Assembly: GCA_029862745.1 (NCBI GenBank)
Contig: JAOTWS010000007.1
Coordinates: 42,581-106,580, forward strand
Origin: Nitrosopumilus sp.
Lineage (GTDB): Archaea; Thermoproteota; Nitrososphaeria; Nitrososphaerales; Nitrosopumilaceae
Direction: 5' to 3'
DNA length: 64,000 nucleotides
Part shown: positions 33,655 to 42,281 of the stretch, one piece after another
Layout: the number at the start of each line of letters is the position of its first letter
How positions within the stretch are numbered: position 1 is the stretch's first letter
Translations under genes and position numbers: made by a program
Notes under the pieces: model-generated
Told to the model about the DNA's origin: nothing
Database searches by the model: none
The model's input: the letters and a program-made list of their open reading frames with translations, nothing else

Positions 33655-34434
33655 TTGAATATGATCACTGTAAAATTTGTTGGTGGGGCAAAAAAGTCTT
33701 TTCTAACAGAACAATTACAAATTGATAAGTCTGATATTTCTATTGATGAATTACTTGGTTTATTATTGAAACTAAAACCTGTTGATTCTGTCAAACTTGA
33801 CACTACAAATATTCTGATTGCAATAAATGGTGTTGACTCATCTGCCATGGACGGAAAATCTACATTGATAAAAAATAATGATCTTGTAAGCATTATTCCC
33901 ATTATTCATGGAGGTTCATCGAAAAAATTGGTCTTTGAAATTGCTAAAAAAAAAATTCAAATAATTGAGATCAAAGGTCAAAAATCAATCAATGTTCAAT
34001 TTCTTGATAATTTAAGAAAAAAATATCCAAATATCTTGCTTCAAGCCATATCTAGTGACTTCATTCTTAACAAATCACATTTGATCAAAATTTTATCATT
34101 ATCTATTAAATGCAAGAATAACAATGTAATGCTTTCAAACAAACTTGAAATTGATATTTTGATGCGTTATGCATTATCTAAACAAATCTCAGATGCGATA
34201 AAAAATGCTGGAATTAAATCAAATAATAATTTTATTCTAATTGCAATTGGAAATAAAAAAACATTGAATTCATTATATGATGAATTATTACCAATTTCTG
34301 TAAATATATTTTTAAAAAATAATGAACGATTTTTGAAAAAATATTTTAAGATTACAAAAAAACAACTTGATTCAATTTATTCTAAGAATCCTCTAGAAGA
34401 CATATTAGTAGAAAAAGCATCTATTTTAGTCTGA
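33655..34434 (+). CDS. ThiS/MoaD-like domain fused to KEOPS subunit Cgi121-like domain
   Basis: 259 aa; TTG at 33655 or, more likely, ATG at 33661 (MITVKFVGGAKK). Residues ~1-88 look like a beta-grasp ThiS/MoaD domain ending in IIPIIHGGSS, i.e. the double glycine followed by more sequence. Residues ~95-240 match Cgi121: LQAISSDFILNKSHLIKIL, then NVMLSNKLEIDILMRYALSKQISDAI, and NNFILIAIGN. Cgi121 binds tRNA and activates the KEOPS complex for t6A37 formation. Sua5, which makes the substrate of KEOPS, is 0.5 kb downstream on the other strand. The domain calls are by eye; the fusion is unusual. Confidence 0.65.
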   Translation: MNMITVKFVGGAKKSFLTEQLQIDKSDISIDELLGLLLKLKPVDSVKLDTTNILIAINGVDSSAMDGKSTLIKNNDLVSIIPIIHGGSSKKLVFEIAKKKIQIIEIKGQKSINVQFLDNLRKKYPNILLQAISSDFILNKSHLIKILSLSIKCKNNNVMLSNKLEIDILMRYALSKQISDAIKNAGIKSNNNFILIAIGNKKTLNSLYDELLPISVNIFLKNNERFLKKYFKITKKQLDSIYSKNPLEDILVEKASILV

Positions 34435-34947
34435 AATACTACGTTTAATTTTTTCAGTGCTTAACACATCCGATTTTTTTAATATTGAAATTCCTGTTTT
34501 ATTTCCTAAAACCTCAATCAAGATAACTTTATCTGGAAATTCTAGTGATACTTCATTTTTTATCTTATTTGCTACTTCTGAAATAATCGCTTGGCTTGAT
34601 AGTTTAGAATTTCTTTTTCTTATAGATATTCTGTATGTTTCACCCTCTAAGATCTGCTCAGATAAATTTTCGACTGTTTTCTCTATTTGATTGATTTCTG
34701 ATTCTATAAATTTCTGTATTGGTATTATTCTTAAACAGTATCTTACACTCCATGGTTCATCAAGAATCATATCTCTAATTTTTCTTACTACCTCTATAGG
34801 ATCGAGTTTTGTTTCGGCAGTCAAGATCCCAGACATATTTGTAATACAAATTTTTGGTTCTAGATCCCCCAATTCTTTTAAAATGTAGATTAGCTCTTCC
34901 TCAGTTTCTGGTTCTAGGTGTCTGGCACAGGTAATAATCAAATTCAT
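34426..34947 (-). CDS. THUMP-domain RNA-binding protein (TAN1-like)
   Basis: 173 aa. The N-terminal part (NLIITCARHLEPETEEELIYIL) and the region with RIIPIQKFIESEINQI followed by ISIRKRNSKLSSQAIISEVA match the archaeal THUMP domain of TAN1, the partner needed for N4-acetylcytidine in tRNA. No catalytic domain is fused. Its ATG overlaps the sua5 stop by 4 nt, so both are in one transcript. Convergent overlap of 9 nt with the Cgi121 fusion. This makes a small tRNA-modification cluster. Confidence 0.85.
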   Translation of the reverse strand: MNLIITCARHLEPETEEELIYILKELGDLEPKICITNMSGILTAETKLDPIEVVRKIRDMILDEPWSVRYCLRIIPIQKFIESEINQIEKTVENLSEQILEGETYRISIRKRNSKLSSQAIISEVANKIKNEVSLEFPDKVILIEVLGNKTGISILKKSDVLSTEKIKRSISD

Positions 34948-35540
34948 AAATCTAAGATCTCCTTTTTACTCAAAGAACCTTCACGAATAATTTTGATCTC
35001 ATCATTTATTATCTCGATTATAGTTGATTCCCCCTTACTTGTAATTGTTCCACCATCTACAAAAACGTCATAATCTTTTATCTTGTTGAAACATTCATCT
35101 GAGTTTGTGAATGACGGCTCTCCAGAAACATTTGCACTTGTACCTACAATGAAATTACATTTTTCTAATAAATCTAAAGTGCATTTGTGATTTGGTATTC
35201 TGATAGCGATTTTATTGTTTAAATTTAATGATTTCTTTAGTTTATCATCTGTGATTTTTAGTATTATTGTTAACGGTCCTGGCCAAAACTTATCTACAAT
35301 TTTTCTAGTATATTTATTAAAATGAGCAATTTGTTCAGCTAATTCTTTTGAATATACTAAAACAGGAAATGATTTTGATACGTTTCTGGATTTTATCTTA
35401 TAAATTTTTTTAACTGCATTTATGTTATATGGATTACATCCAATCCCATACACTGTATCTGTTGGAAATACTGCAATTCCACCTTCATTAATAATTTGAG
35501 ATGCTTTTTTGATCCCCTCTTTATCACAATTCACTTTCAA
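34944..35540 (-). CDS. Threonylcarbamoyl-AMP synthase (Sua5/YrdC family)
   Basis: 198 aa. Makes threonylcarbamoyl-AMP from Thr, bicarbonate and ATP for t6A37 in ANN-decoding tRNAs. YrdC hallmarks: GGIAVFPTDTVYGIGCNPYN (about 18-37), IYKIKSRNVSKSFPVLVYS, FWPGPLTIIL, and GTSANVSGEPSFT. The C-terminal Sua5 domain of longer family members is absent, so it is the short YrdC-type. Operon with the THUMP gene; a KEOPS subunit gene lies beyond it. Confidence 0.95.
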   Translation of the reverse strand: MKVNCDKEGIKKASQIINEGGIAVFPTDTVYGIGCNPYNINAVKKIYKIKSRNVSKSFPVLVYSKELAEQIAHFNKYTRKIVDKFWPGPLTIILKITDDKLKKSLNLNNKIAIRIPNHKCTLDLLEKCNFIVGTSANVSGEPSFTNSDECFNKIKDYDVFVDGGTITSKGESTIIEIINDEIKIIREGSLSKKEILDL

Positions 35541-35620
35541 TGTTTGTTATGCTCTTTTTTTGTTTAATTATCATTTACTTTTGAATAAGTTTTTACAGTT
35601 CTTGTTTTAATTTGAAAAGT

Positions 35621-35698
35621 GTGTCTAAGCCATCTGATTATGAAGATACAGATTTCGAGGATGATTTTGATGATGAATTTGATGATATAGAAGATTAA
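35621..35698 (+). CDS. Possible 25-aa acidic microprotein
   Basis: GTG start, then SKPSDYEDTDFEDDFDDEFD and DIED: 15 of 25 residues are Asp or Glu, with no hydrophobic core. It occupies the only space between divergently placed sua5 (from 35540) and the convergent winged-helix gene (ending 35695), overlapping the latter by 4 nt. The reading frame has no chance stop and a TATA-like aataagttttta lies about 35 nt upstream, but size and bias make it uncertain. It could be an acidic partner or decoy peptide, or no gene at all. Confidence 0.35.
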   Translation: MSKPSDYEDTDFEDDFDDEFDDIED

Positions 35699-35982
35699 AT
35701 ACTTAATCCAAAATTATCTGCAAAGTTAGTAAATGTATGATATGCCTGTAAAAACTCTCTACCTGTTTGACTAATTTTATATTTATTTGAACCTTGGAAA
35801 TCTAATTGTTCTAAAAGCCCTTGTGATACTAGCGTTTTTAATATTCTGGATATTCTAGAATGAGAAATGTTTGCTTTTCTAATTAGATATGTAACTGTTG
35901 CACCATTTTCATCTTGAAGATCATCTCTGGTTGTTGCTAAAATATCGCCTATAATTTTCATATGTGTTCTATATTCTGCCAT
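35695..35982 (-). CDS. Winged-helix transcriptional regulator, paralogue of the one at 19.3 kb
   Basis: 95 aa, one winged helix-turn-helix. Recognition helix region TVTYLIRKANISHSRISRIL and wing LEQLDFQGSNKYKISQTGREFL. It aligns throughout with the protein at 19349 (same KAN-x-SHSR core, same AD-x-FGL ending). N-terminal helix MAEYRTHMKIIGDIL is likely a dimer contact. Monocistronic. Target genes not evident; the adjacent sua5 or its own promoter are possibilities. Confidence 0.85.
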   Translation of the reverse strand: MAEYRTHMKIIGDILATTRDDLQDENGATVTYLIRKANISHSRISRILKTLVSQGLLEQLDFQGSNKYKISQTGREFLQAYHTFTNFADNFGLSI

Positions 35983-36100
35983 TTTGATATTGATTCATTT
36001 TCAAATTTCTATGATAGGGGATTGATATTTTCCAATATACTAAAAAGATAAAAGAATTTGACAAATCTTTAATTTTTATAAATTTTGAGCCTGATCAAAA

Positions 36101-36742
36101 TTATTCTAAATCTGTATCAAATTTTATCTTAGTCAACGGTACTTTACTTACTGGAATGAATAATGCTATTAATCCACCTATTTTGATCACCATTGATATT
36201 GGATATAAAATTGATTCAGGGAATACAAATGAATACCATCCCAAAAATTCTCCTAACGCTAAAAAACTTAATCCTAAAGAAACTGAAATTGCCCCTTTGT
36301 TTCTGTTATCCAAATATGATAACATTGTTTCTATTGCACCATATGCCAATAAAATGAATGAAACTGATCTAAAGATATGTTCGAGTTGAACAGAAGAAAC
36401 TAGGAATAGGGGTAAGATTCCAACTGATCTAAAGTAATTGGATTTTGGAAAAAATGATTTGATGCTATGTGAGAATGCAATGAAAAAATACCCTATTGTT
36501 TGAATTACAATTCCTAGAGTTTGAATCCATCTTTCTATTGTACCTGATTTTATGACAAAATCTTCTGCCATGTATCCTGCCAATATGACAAAAAAACCCA
36601 AACTAATTGAAAAAAATGCAATTGTTAATCTAAATAATGTTGGGCTACCAGTATTTCTAAATCCTATTAATGCCATAATACCTATAGCAAGTCCTATCAA
36701 AAATCCTATCAGATTTAATATCTCTTCTAATAAAAATTCCAA
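36101..36742 (-). CDS. Multi-helix integral membrane protein
   Basis: 213 aa with about seven predicted membrane helices spread over the length (e.g. ILNLIGFLIGLAIGIMALIGF; LTIAFFSISLGFFVILAGYMA; TLGIVIQTIGYFFIAFSHSI; ISVSLGLSFLALGEFLGWYSF; IKIGGLIALFIPV). Few charged residues in the helices and no transporter or enzyme motif. The seven-helix layout could suggest a sensor, but no retinal lysine or similar can be assigned. Function unknown; monocistronic. Confidence 0.65.
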   Translation of the reverse strand: MEFLLEEILNLIGFLIGLAIGIMALIGFRNTGSPTLFRLTIAFFSISLGFFVILAGYMAEDFVIKSGTIERWIQTLGIVIQTIGYFFIAFSHSIKSFFPKSNYFRSVGILPLFLVSSVQLEHIFRSVSFILLAYGAIETMLSYLDNRNKGAISVSLGLSFLALGEFLGWYSFVFPESILYPISMVIKIGGLIALFIPVSKVPLTKIKFDTDLE

Positions 36743-36799
36743 TGATGTTTAGCAACTTTAACTAATTATTTTAATCTGCTGAATCATTTTATCATATTG

Positions 36800-37009
36800 T
36801 TAATCCCATTCATCTAATGATCCTGAAGTGTGACCTTCTGTACTACCTGTATAATCCCCAAGAATATCTGAATATTTAGCTTCATTGTGTGCTACAAATT
36901 TTACATATTCTCCATAACTCATATCCAATTCACATGAATTGCATTTTACAGATGAAAAATCCATTGCCAATTCTGCATCTTTTTTACAACTTGGACATTT
37001 TATCTTCAT
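36800..37009 (-). CDS. Small zinc-ribbon protein
   Basis: 69 aa. Two CxxC knuckles, CPSC (5-8) and CNSC (23-26), form a compact zinc ribbon at the N-terminus; the C-terminal half is acidic and Gly/Ser/Thr-rich (GDYTGSTEGHTSGSLDEWD) and probably disordered. Clear ATG. One of at least six small Cys-knuckle proteins in this window. Function unknown. Confidence 0.75.
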   Translation of the reverse strand: MKIKCPSCKKDAELAMDFSSVKCNSCELDMSYGEYVKFVAHNEAKYSDILGDYTGSTEGHTSGSLDEWD

Positions 37010-37078
37010 GAATGATAGCTCATTGATATTTATTATTACTTTATATTAAAAAGTCTGTTCATTAATTTAGTTCATAAT

Positions 37079-38245
37079 TTAGAACATCGGTGAACCAATT
37101 TTCCTGATACTCGTTTTAGAGCGATTTTTAGCACGTTTTGACAGTATTTTTAATAATTTCTGGCTTAATTCTTCTAAAACTTCACTTAGGTCAAACCCCA
37201 CTGAACTAAAAATTAATGGTGCATGGTGTGATGTAATAATCATTATAGATACTTCATATGTTCCTTCTTTTTTATTTCCAGTTCTTTGTTGTTTTATTGA
37301 TACTCGTGCTTCATGAATTTCTGAATATACTTTTTGTATTCTTTTTAATGTGTCTTCAAATTTTTTACTAATTAGATTTACATTTTTCTGATCCTCTGGT
37401 AATCCAACTATGTATAATGGAATTGGAGTTTCTATTTTTGATGTTAATAATCCCAGAATGTCTCTAAAAGTAATGATTCCTATGAGATTATCCCAAAGAT
37501 TAACTAAACATCCTGAAGTGTTTGTTTTTAGCATTAAATTTACAATGTAATTGAGATCGTCACTTGGTGTACATTGAGGAAATCTTATAGTTCCAATATT
37601 TCCAATTTTAGATTCTAGTTTATGTAATGTTCTAACTCCTACTGATTTTTTTCCTTGACGCTCTTGAGGTAAAATATACTCTAAGATATGTGCTGATGTG
37701 AGAACTTGTTTTATTTTTCCATTATTCAATACAGGAAGATGATCTATTCTTTTTGAAATCATTATTCTTCTAGCATTACTGAGAGTTTCTTTAGATGATA
37801 TCACTGTGGGATTTTTAGTATGGATCAAATTTGCCTTTATCCATTTGTTGTCTTTAGTGGAAATAAGTCTCAAAATTCTTTTTACATTGACAACTCCTAT
37901 AATCTTATTTTTTTGAACTATTGGTACTTCACGGATTCTATAATGCGCTATGATGTTTGCAGCTTTTTGAACTGAATCATTTGGAGATAAGTATGGAATC
38001 GGGTATAGAAATGACTCTACTTTCATCTCTGTAATGTTTTTAGCATTTAGAAGTGCGCGTATGTTAGTTGAAAGGATGGATCTACCATTGAAATAAAAAA
38101 CATCATACGCATCATTTTTTGAAATTTTGTTAATTACACTTGAAAGTGTATCTGATGGTTCAATAATGACTGCTTTAGAAATTAATGATTTAATTTTGGT
38201 TGATTGTACCTCCTCCAAATGCTTATAGATTGTATCTGTAATCAT
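37079..38245 (-). CDS. Multi-CBS-domain protein with C-terminal HPF-like domain
   Basis: 388 aa. Four CBS units fill residues ~15-275 (VIIEPSDTLSSVINKI; PYLSPNDSVQKAANIIAHYR; PTVISSKETLSNARRIMISK; QCTPSDDLNYIVNLML). The last ~105 residues (KKFEDTLKRIQKVYSEIHEARVS... YEVSIMIITSHHAPLIFSSV... LSEVLEELSQKLLKIL) have the strand-helix layout and basic end of ribosome hibernation factors (HPF/RaiA). Archaeal CBS-HPF fusions are known; if correct, it would idle ribosomes in response to adenine nucleotides. Domain call by eye. Confidence 0.7.
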   Translation of the reverse strand: MITDTIYKHLEEVQSTKIKSLISKAVIIEPSDTLSSVINKISKNDAYDVFYFNGRSILSTNIRALLNAKNITEMKVESFLYPIPYLSPNDSVQKAANIIAHYRIREVPIVQKNKIIGVVNVKRILRLISTKDNKWIKANLIHTKNPTVISSKETLSNARRIMISKRIDHLPVLNNGKIKQVLTSAHILEYILPQERQGKKSVGVRTLHKLESKIGNIGTIRFPQCTPSDDLNYIVNLMLKTNTSGCLVNLWDNLIGIITFRDILGLLTSKIETPIPLYIVGLPEDQKNVNLISKKFEDTLKRIQKVYSEIHEARVSIKQQRTGNKKEGTYEVSIMIITSHHAPLIFSSVGFDLSEVLEELSQKLLKILSKRAKNRSKTSIRKIGSPMF

Positions 38246-38383
38246 ATTGATGCTCTATTTTTTGAATTATTCCTATTTTTAAATTAAATGAATTCTTGAT
38301 TTTCAAAGTTGATTTTATTGATTGAGAATTAGAAATTGTTTTTAATATTGTTTATGAAGTGTTTAATTAAATATACATAATTT

Positions 38384-38825
38384 ATGGAATTTATTGTTAA
38401 AAAGTCACTCTGTATGAATATTTTAATTCCTCTAGATGATTCAACTTATTTTGAAAAAGCTCTTTTACATGTATGTAATATGATAAAAAACCATCAATCT
38501 AGTTTAATACTTGTGTTTGTTGTTTAAAAATCAATTCTTGTTAATTTATTGGATAAAAAATAGTATCTTAAAATTTTAAAAAAACTTGGAAATAACATTT
38601 TGACTAAAGCAAAAAACAAACAAACTACTACTATACAAGGAGGAATTCAAAAATAATTATGAAGGTAAAATCCCAAATGAAATTGTTAAACTTGCAAAAA
38701 AAGAACAATGCAATTTAATCATTGTTGGAAGTAAAGATCTTGGTGCTATAGCAAGATTTTTTCTTGGGAGTGCATTAAATAAACTTGCAAATAATTCTCT
38801 TTGCTCTGTTCTAATTATGAAATAA
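38384..38825 (+). pseudogene. Universal stress protein (UspA family) pseudogene
   Basis: Begins MEFIVKKSLCMNILIPLDDS then TYFEKALLHVCNMI.. LILVFVV and stops at a TAA; further in-frame stops follow. After a shift the frame resumes with NYEGKIPNEIVKLAKKEQCN, LIIVGSKDLGAIARFFLG and SALNKLANNSLCSVLIMK, the canonical C-terminal ATP-binding and dimer part of Usp proteins (G-S-K/R-G-x-G replaced by GSKDLGAIARFFLGS). Several stops plus frameshifts show that it is dead, but the N- and C-terminal halves are still easily read, so inactivation is recent. Confidence 0.85.
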
Positions 38826-38990
38826 CGGTAAAAATAGAAATACAATTAAAATCTCCAAAAATTCACCATTGATCTAAATATGATTTTGAAGCATTAGATG
38901 ATCAAAACTTTTATCTATGAATATAGAAATTGAACAAATTAAGGCTTCATTTTAGAATATATATTCGATAAAAGATAAAAGGAGTTTCAA

Positions 38991-39284
38991 TTGGGTTTTA
39001 TTATGAGTCGTACTTGTACCAAATGTAAGAATATCATTCCTGATAATGAGGAACTTGGAATTGTTGCTGCAAAATATCCCACTTGTACCAAATGTTGGGC
39101 TGAATGGAAAGAATATCAAATTATGGTAATGAATGAAATGAAACTTGACATGTCTCTACTTGATCATAGAAAATTATTGAAAAAGCACGAAAAAATCTTC
39201 GTAGGTGTATTATCTCCTGAGGGAGAAGTAATAGACTACACAAATGAAGATAATCGAAAACCTGATGAACCTAAATCCCTCTAA
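38991..39284 (+). CDS. Small Cys-knuckle protein resembling Fe-S cluster protector (YggX-like)
   Basis: 97 aa. CTKC (about 9-12) and CTKC (about 32-35) knuckles form a zinc/iron site; the stretch CWAEWKEYQIMVMNEMKLD (about 35-53) matches the core W-x-E-W-x-x-x-Q-x-x-x-x-N-E of YggX-type Fe-S protection proteins, and KKHEKIFVGVL resembles their end. Start choice: a strong Shine-Dalgarno AAAGGAG (38978-38984) stands 6 nt before TTG 38991 but 18 nt before ATG 39003, favouring TTG. Function inferred from this partial likeness. Confidence 0.6.
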   Translation: MGFIMSRTCTKCKNIIPDNEELGIVAAKYPTCTKCWAEWKEYQIMVMNEMKLDMSLLDHRKLLKKHEKIFVGVLSPEGEVIDYTNEDNRKPDEPKSL

Positions 39285-39742
39285 AGTCTTAAATGTTTTC
39301 TAGCATTATCTGGTATCACTAATAAAATTTTTCTTCTTGCATCATCCTCTAAATTATTGATAATTTTTTTAATTGTATTTGCAACAACTTCTTTTTCATT
39401 TTTATCTAATGTTAAAAATATTTCTAGAATCCCATCTAAATTAAAAGTAATTAATTTTTGTGGCGATTGTGATACCTCTATAATATATGCTGAAAATAAT
39501 CCTTCTCTTTGTTCCTCAGTAAGTGTTGTTAAAATTTTAAGCCATGTTCTAAAAAGCTTTGAAAAGTTCGGAAATGGGATTGTTGGTCCTGCTTCTAATG
39601 CATTATTGATTACTTCTTTTTTATCTAATTCAGACAGTGAAAAAAATTCCATCATTCTTTTTTTTAAAATAGGATTTCTAAGAAAATCTGGGAGACTAGC
39701 TAAATTGACTATTATATTCCCAGCAAAATTTTCTCCAACCAT
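39281..39742 (-). CDS. Helical hypothetical protein
   Basis: 153 aa. A soluble, helix-rich protein with two similar-looking halves (FSLSELDKKEVINNALEAG and LTLDKNEKEVVANTIKKIIN), possibly an internal duplication of a helical hairpin. No Cys, no signal peptide, no catalytic motif. The opposite frame (39357-39797) is just its complement. It overlaps the 3' end of the YggX-like gene by 4 nt and is divergent from purA. Function unknown. Confidence 0.65.
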   Translation of the reverse strand: MVGENFAGNIIVNLASLPDFLRNPILKKRMMEFFSLSELDKKEVINNALEAGPTIPFPNFSKLFRTWLKILTTLTEEQREGLFSAYIIEVSQSPQKLITFNLDGILEIFLTLDKNEKEVVANTIKKIINNLEDDARRKILLVIPDNARKHLRL

Positions 39743-39810
39743 AATTCTAAAAGAATTTACGTTGAATATAAAATCATGTAAAAATACTTTAGCTTAAATA
39801 AACCAAATAG

Positions 39811-40824
39811 ATGTTTAAGTTTATGACATCAACTGTAGTTGTTGGAGGGTTTTTTGGTGATGAGGGTAAAGGAAAGATTATCTCATATTTGGCAATTAAA
39901 GATAATCCAAAAATTATAGTTCGTGGTGGAGCAGGCCCAAATGCTGGACATACAATTAGAGATGGCAATAGAGTGTACAAAGTAAGAATGCTTCCAAGTG
40001 GATTTTTAAATAAAAATGCTAAAGTCATGATTGGTCCTGGTGTTGTAATCAATCCAGATGTTCTCAAAAAAGAAATTGAAGATTTTGATGTAATTGGACG
40101 TTCATTTATTGATAAAAATTGTGGCGTTATTGAGGAAATTCATCTACAGCGAGATTCTAGAGGCGAATTAAAAGAAAAAATTGGAAGTACTGGTTCTGGT
40201 ACTGGTCCTGCAAATGCCGATAGAGCAATGCGAGTTCTAAAACTAGCAAAAGACTTTCAATCATTATCCTCACTTGTCATAGATGTTCCTTTTGAGATAA
40301 ATTCAGCACTTGATGCAAATGAACACGTTTTGATTGAAGGAACTCAAGGTACTTTTCTTTCTTTATGGCATGGAACATACCCATTTGTTACCTCAAAAGA
40401 TGTTACCGCATCTGGTATCTGTGCTGATATTGGTCTTGGACCTACTAAAGTTGATGAGGTTATTGTTGTTTTCAAATCATATGTTACGCGTGTTGGAACT
40501 GGTCCATTAAACGATGAACTCTCATTTGAAGATGCAGAAAAAAAAGGATGGTCTGAATTTGGTACCGTCACAGGCCGCCAAAGACGTGCTGCAAGTTTTG
40601 ATTTTGATTTAGCTAGGCGTGCAATCATGCTCAATGGTGCAACACAAATCGCTATTACAAAATTGGATATTTTATTTTCAGATTGTGCAGGGAAAACCTC
40701 CTTTGATGATTTATCTGATAATGCAAAAGAGTTTATAAAAAATGTTGAAGATAAATTAAATACGCCTGTAACAATTATTGGAACTGGTCCATCTATCTAT
40801 GATGTGATTGATAGAAGAAATTAG
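39811..40824 (+). CDS. purA: Adenylosuccinate synthetase
   Basis: 337 aa, the short archaeal type (bacterial enzymes are ~430). It joins IMP and aspartate using GTP. The GTP-binding loop GGFFGDEGKGK and AGPNAGHTI (IMP/Asp contacts) lie at the N-terminus, STGSGTGPANADRAMR in the middle, then VTGRQRRAASFD and TKLDILFSDCAGK near the end. Met 5 (ATG 39823, MTSTVVVGG) may be the real start. Its product is the substrate of PurB at 6.7 kb. Confidence 0.95.
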   Translation: MFKFMTSTVVVGGFFGDEGKGKIISYLAIKDNPKIIVRGGAGPNAGHTIRDGNRVYKVRMLPSGFLNKNAKVMIGPGVVINPDVLKKEIEDFDVIGRSFIDKNCGVIEEIHLQRDSRGELKEKIGSTGSGTGPANADRAMRVLKLAKDFQSLSSLVIDVPFEINSALDANEHVLIEGTQGTFLSLWHGTYPFVTSKDVTASGICADIGLGPTKVDEVIVVFKSYVTRVGTGPLNDELSFEDAEKKGWSEFGTVTGRQRRAASFDFDLARRAIMLNGATQIAITKLDILFSDCAGKTSFDDLSDNAKEFIKNVEDKLNTPVTIIGTGPSIYDVIDRRN

Positions 40825-40873
40825 GCTCCAAATTTTTGGATACGTTTAATTTGATAATCTACATCTAATCTCT

Positions 40874-41560
40874 GTGGATAAATTACAGTCTCCTATAGTT
40901 GATAAATTACCACGTTATATTCAAGTTCATTCAACTTTGGAGTTTACCAGGCTTGTTTGTGCATTAGAACGTGCACCGCGTGTTTCTTTTTTACATGATC
41001 ATGATGGTAAAAAAATTTTATCTGTACAGATGGATGTTTTAAAAGAAAAACCAATTGTATATTATACTCCTCTGGAGCATAATGGTCACTATCTTTGTTA
41101 CGGGTTAAAAGGTGGTAAAGAAGAATCTGAAATTGTTGATACTACTTCTGATGCCAGTAAGCTTTATTCACCAATCATAAGAATAAAATCTTTACCAAAA
41201 ACTTTGCAACCTGGTAATGGAACTCTAGATAGATATCAGCCAATAGAGTTGGAAGATATTTCCAGTCTTGCAAAACTTACATGGGGTTTTGAAGAAACTC
41301 CCTTCCCTTTATTCCTTTTTCCTCATAATAACAAATGGCTAATTGGCGTTTTTATGAATTTTAATGATGAAGGAACATCATATTTTTGTCATGTTGTATT
41401 GAACAGTGATCCAGAGAAACCATTCCTCAAGTTTTCAACCGCAAATAGAACTGAACCTGTGTTTGTAGATAGTCCATCTGAACATGGTTATTCTTATATC
41501 AAGATAATAAAATTAAAAGATACCCACCCTCTTGTTGATTATGGCCACCTTCAAAACTAG
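40874..41560 (+). CDS. Conserved-looking hypothetical protein next to pyrF
   Basis: 228 aa from a GTG start. Soluble, mixed alpha/beta composition; no Cys cluster, signal or membrane segment. Motif-like stretches include RAPRVSFLHDHDGKKIL, YYTPLEHNGHYLCYG and LWGFEETPFPLFLFPHNNKW-type aromatic runs. Its 3' end overlaps pyrF's start by 20 nt, so the two are cotranscribed. No family recognised; position hints at pyrimidine metabolism but nothing confirms it. Confidence 0.6.
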   Translation: MDKLQSPIVDKLPRYIQVHSTLEFTRLVCALERAPRVSFLHDHDGKKILSVQMDVLKEKPIVYYTPLEHNGHYLCYGLKGGKEESEIVDTTSDASKLYSPIIRIKSLPKTLQPGNGTLDRYQPIELEDISSLAKLTWGFEETPFPLFLFPHNNKWLIGVFMNFNDEGTSYFCHVVLNSDPEKPFLKFSTANRTEPVFVDSPSEHGYSYIKIIKLKDTHPLVDYGHLQN

Positions 41561-42281
41561 ACTTTCACAGATCTCAAAAACTAATGGTAAGGTAATACTT
41601 GCTAATGACTATGATCTAACTGTTAAAAATTTACCTGCAAAAACCATCCAAAATATCAAAGAATTACATCCATTTTTATGTGGTATAAAATTAAATTTTC
41701 AATTACTGCTTCCTCTTAGTGGTAAAGAAATTCTAAAGATTAACAAGACAGCACATCAGTATGGTCTTCAAACAATCGCAGATATCAAACTTAATGATAT
41801 TGGAAATACAAATCAAATAGCATTAGAACATTTATGGAATTTGGGTTTTGATGCAGTGATTGCAAATCCAATAATGGGTTTGGATAGTCTAAAAAATTTG
41901 GTGAAGTCTGCCCATAAAAATGAAAAAGGTGTTATCACTTTATGTCATATGAGTGCACCAGAGGCTAAACTATCATATGACATGGAAATAAAAATGGGCA
42001 AAAAACAACAATTGTATCAATTGTTTCTGAGTTGGGCTTTGACTGCAAAAGTTGATGGAATTGTGGTTGGAGCTACCTTTCCAAAAATCATCAAATATTG
42101 TTCTAAAAAAGCAGGAAAAAACCTGTATATTTTTTCACCAGGAGTTGGTACTCAAGGTGGCAACGCAGATGAAGTAATTTCTTCTGGAACTGATTACCTA
42201 ATAGTTGGAAGGACTATTCTTAATTCTAAAAATCCAATTAATATAGCAAAAGAATTACATCTACAGAGTATTTCTAAGTAA
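41541..42281 (+). CDS. pyrF: Orotidine 5'-phosphate decarboxylase
   Basis: 246 aa from ATG 41541 (MATFKTRL); the frame is open to 41532 but the later ATG is cleaner. TIM-barrel enzyme converting OMP to UMP. Catalytic K-x-x-D array ADIKLNDIGNT is present (about 84-94), with VILANDYD at the first strand, FSPGVGTQGG and YLIVGRTILNS forming the phosphate-binding loops near the C-terminus. Overlaps the upstream 228-aa gene and converges with the Nudix gene (21 nt). Confidence 0.9.
   Translation: MATFKTRLSQISKTNGKVILANDYDLTVKNLPAKTIQNIKELHPFLCGIKLNFQLLLPLSGKEILKINKTAHQYGLQTIADIKLNDIGNTNQIALEHLWNLGFDAVIANPIMGLDSLKNLVKSAHKNEKGVITLCHMSAPEAKLSYDMEIKMGKKQQLYQLFLSWALTAKVDGIVVGATFPKIIKYCSKKAGKNLYIFSPGVGTQGGNADEVISSGTDYLIVGRTILNSKNPINIAKELHLQSISK

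Noticed and set aside
39357..39797. 146-codon plus-strand ORF
   Set aside because: Complement of the helical protein at 39281-39742 with Ser/Ile/Phe-biased, unnatural composition.
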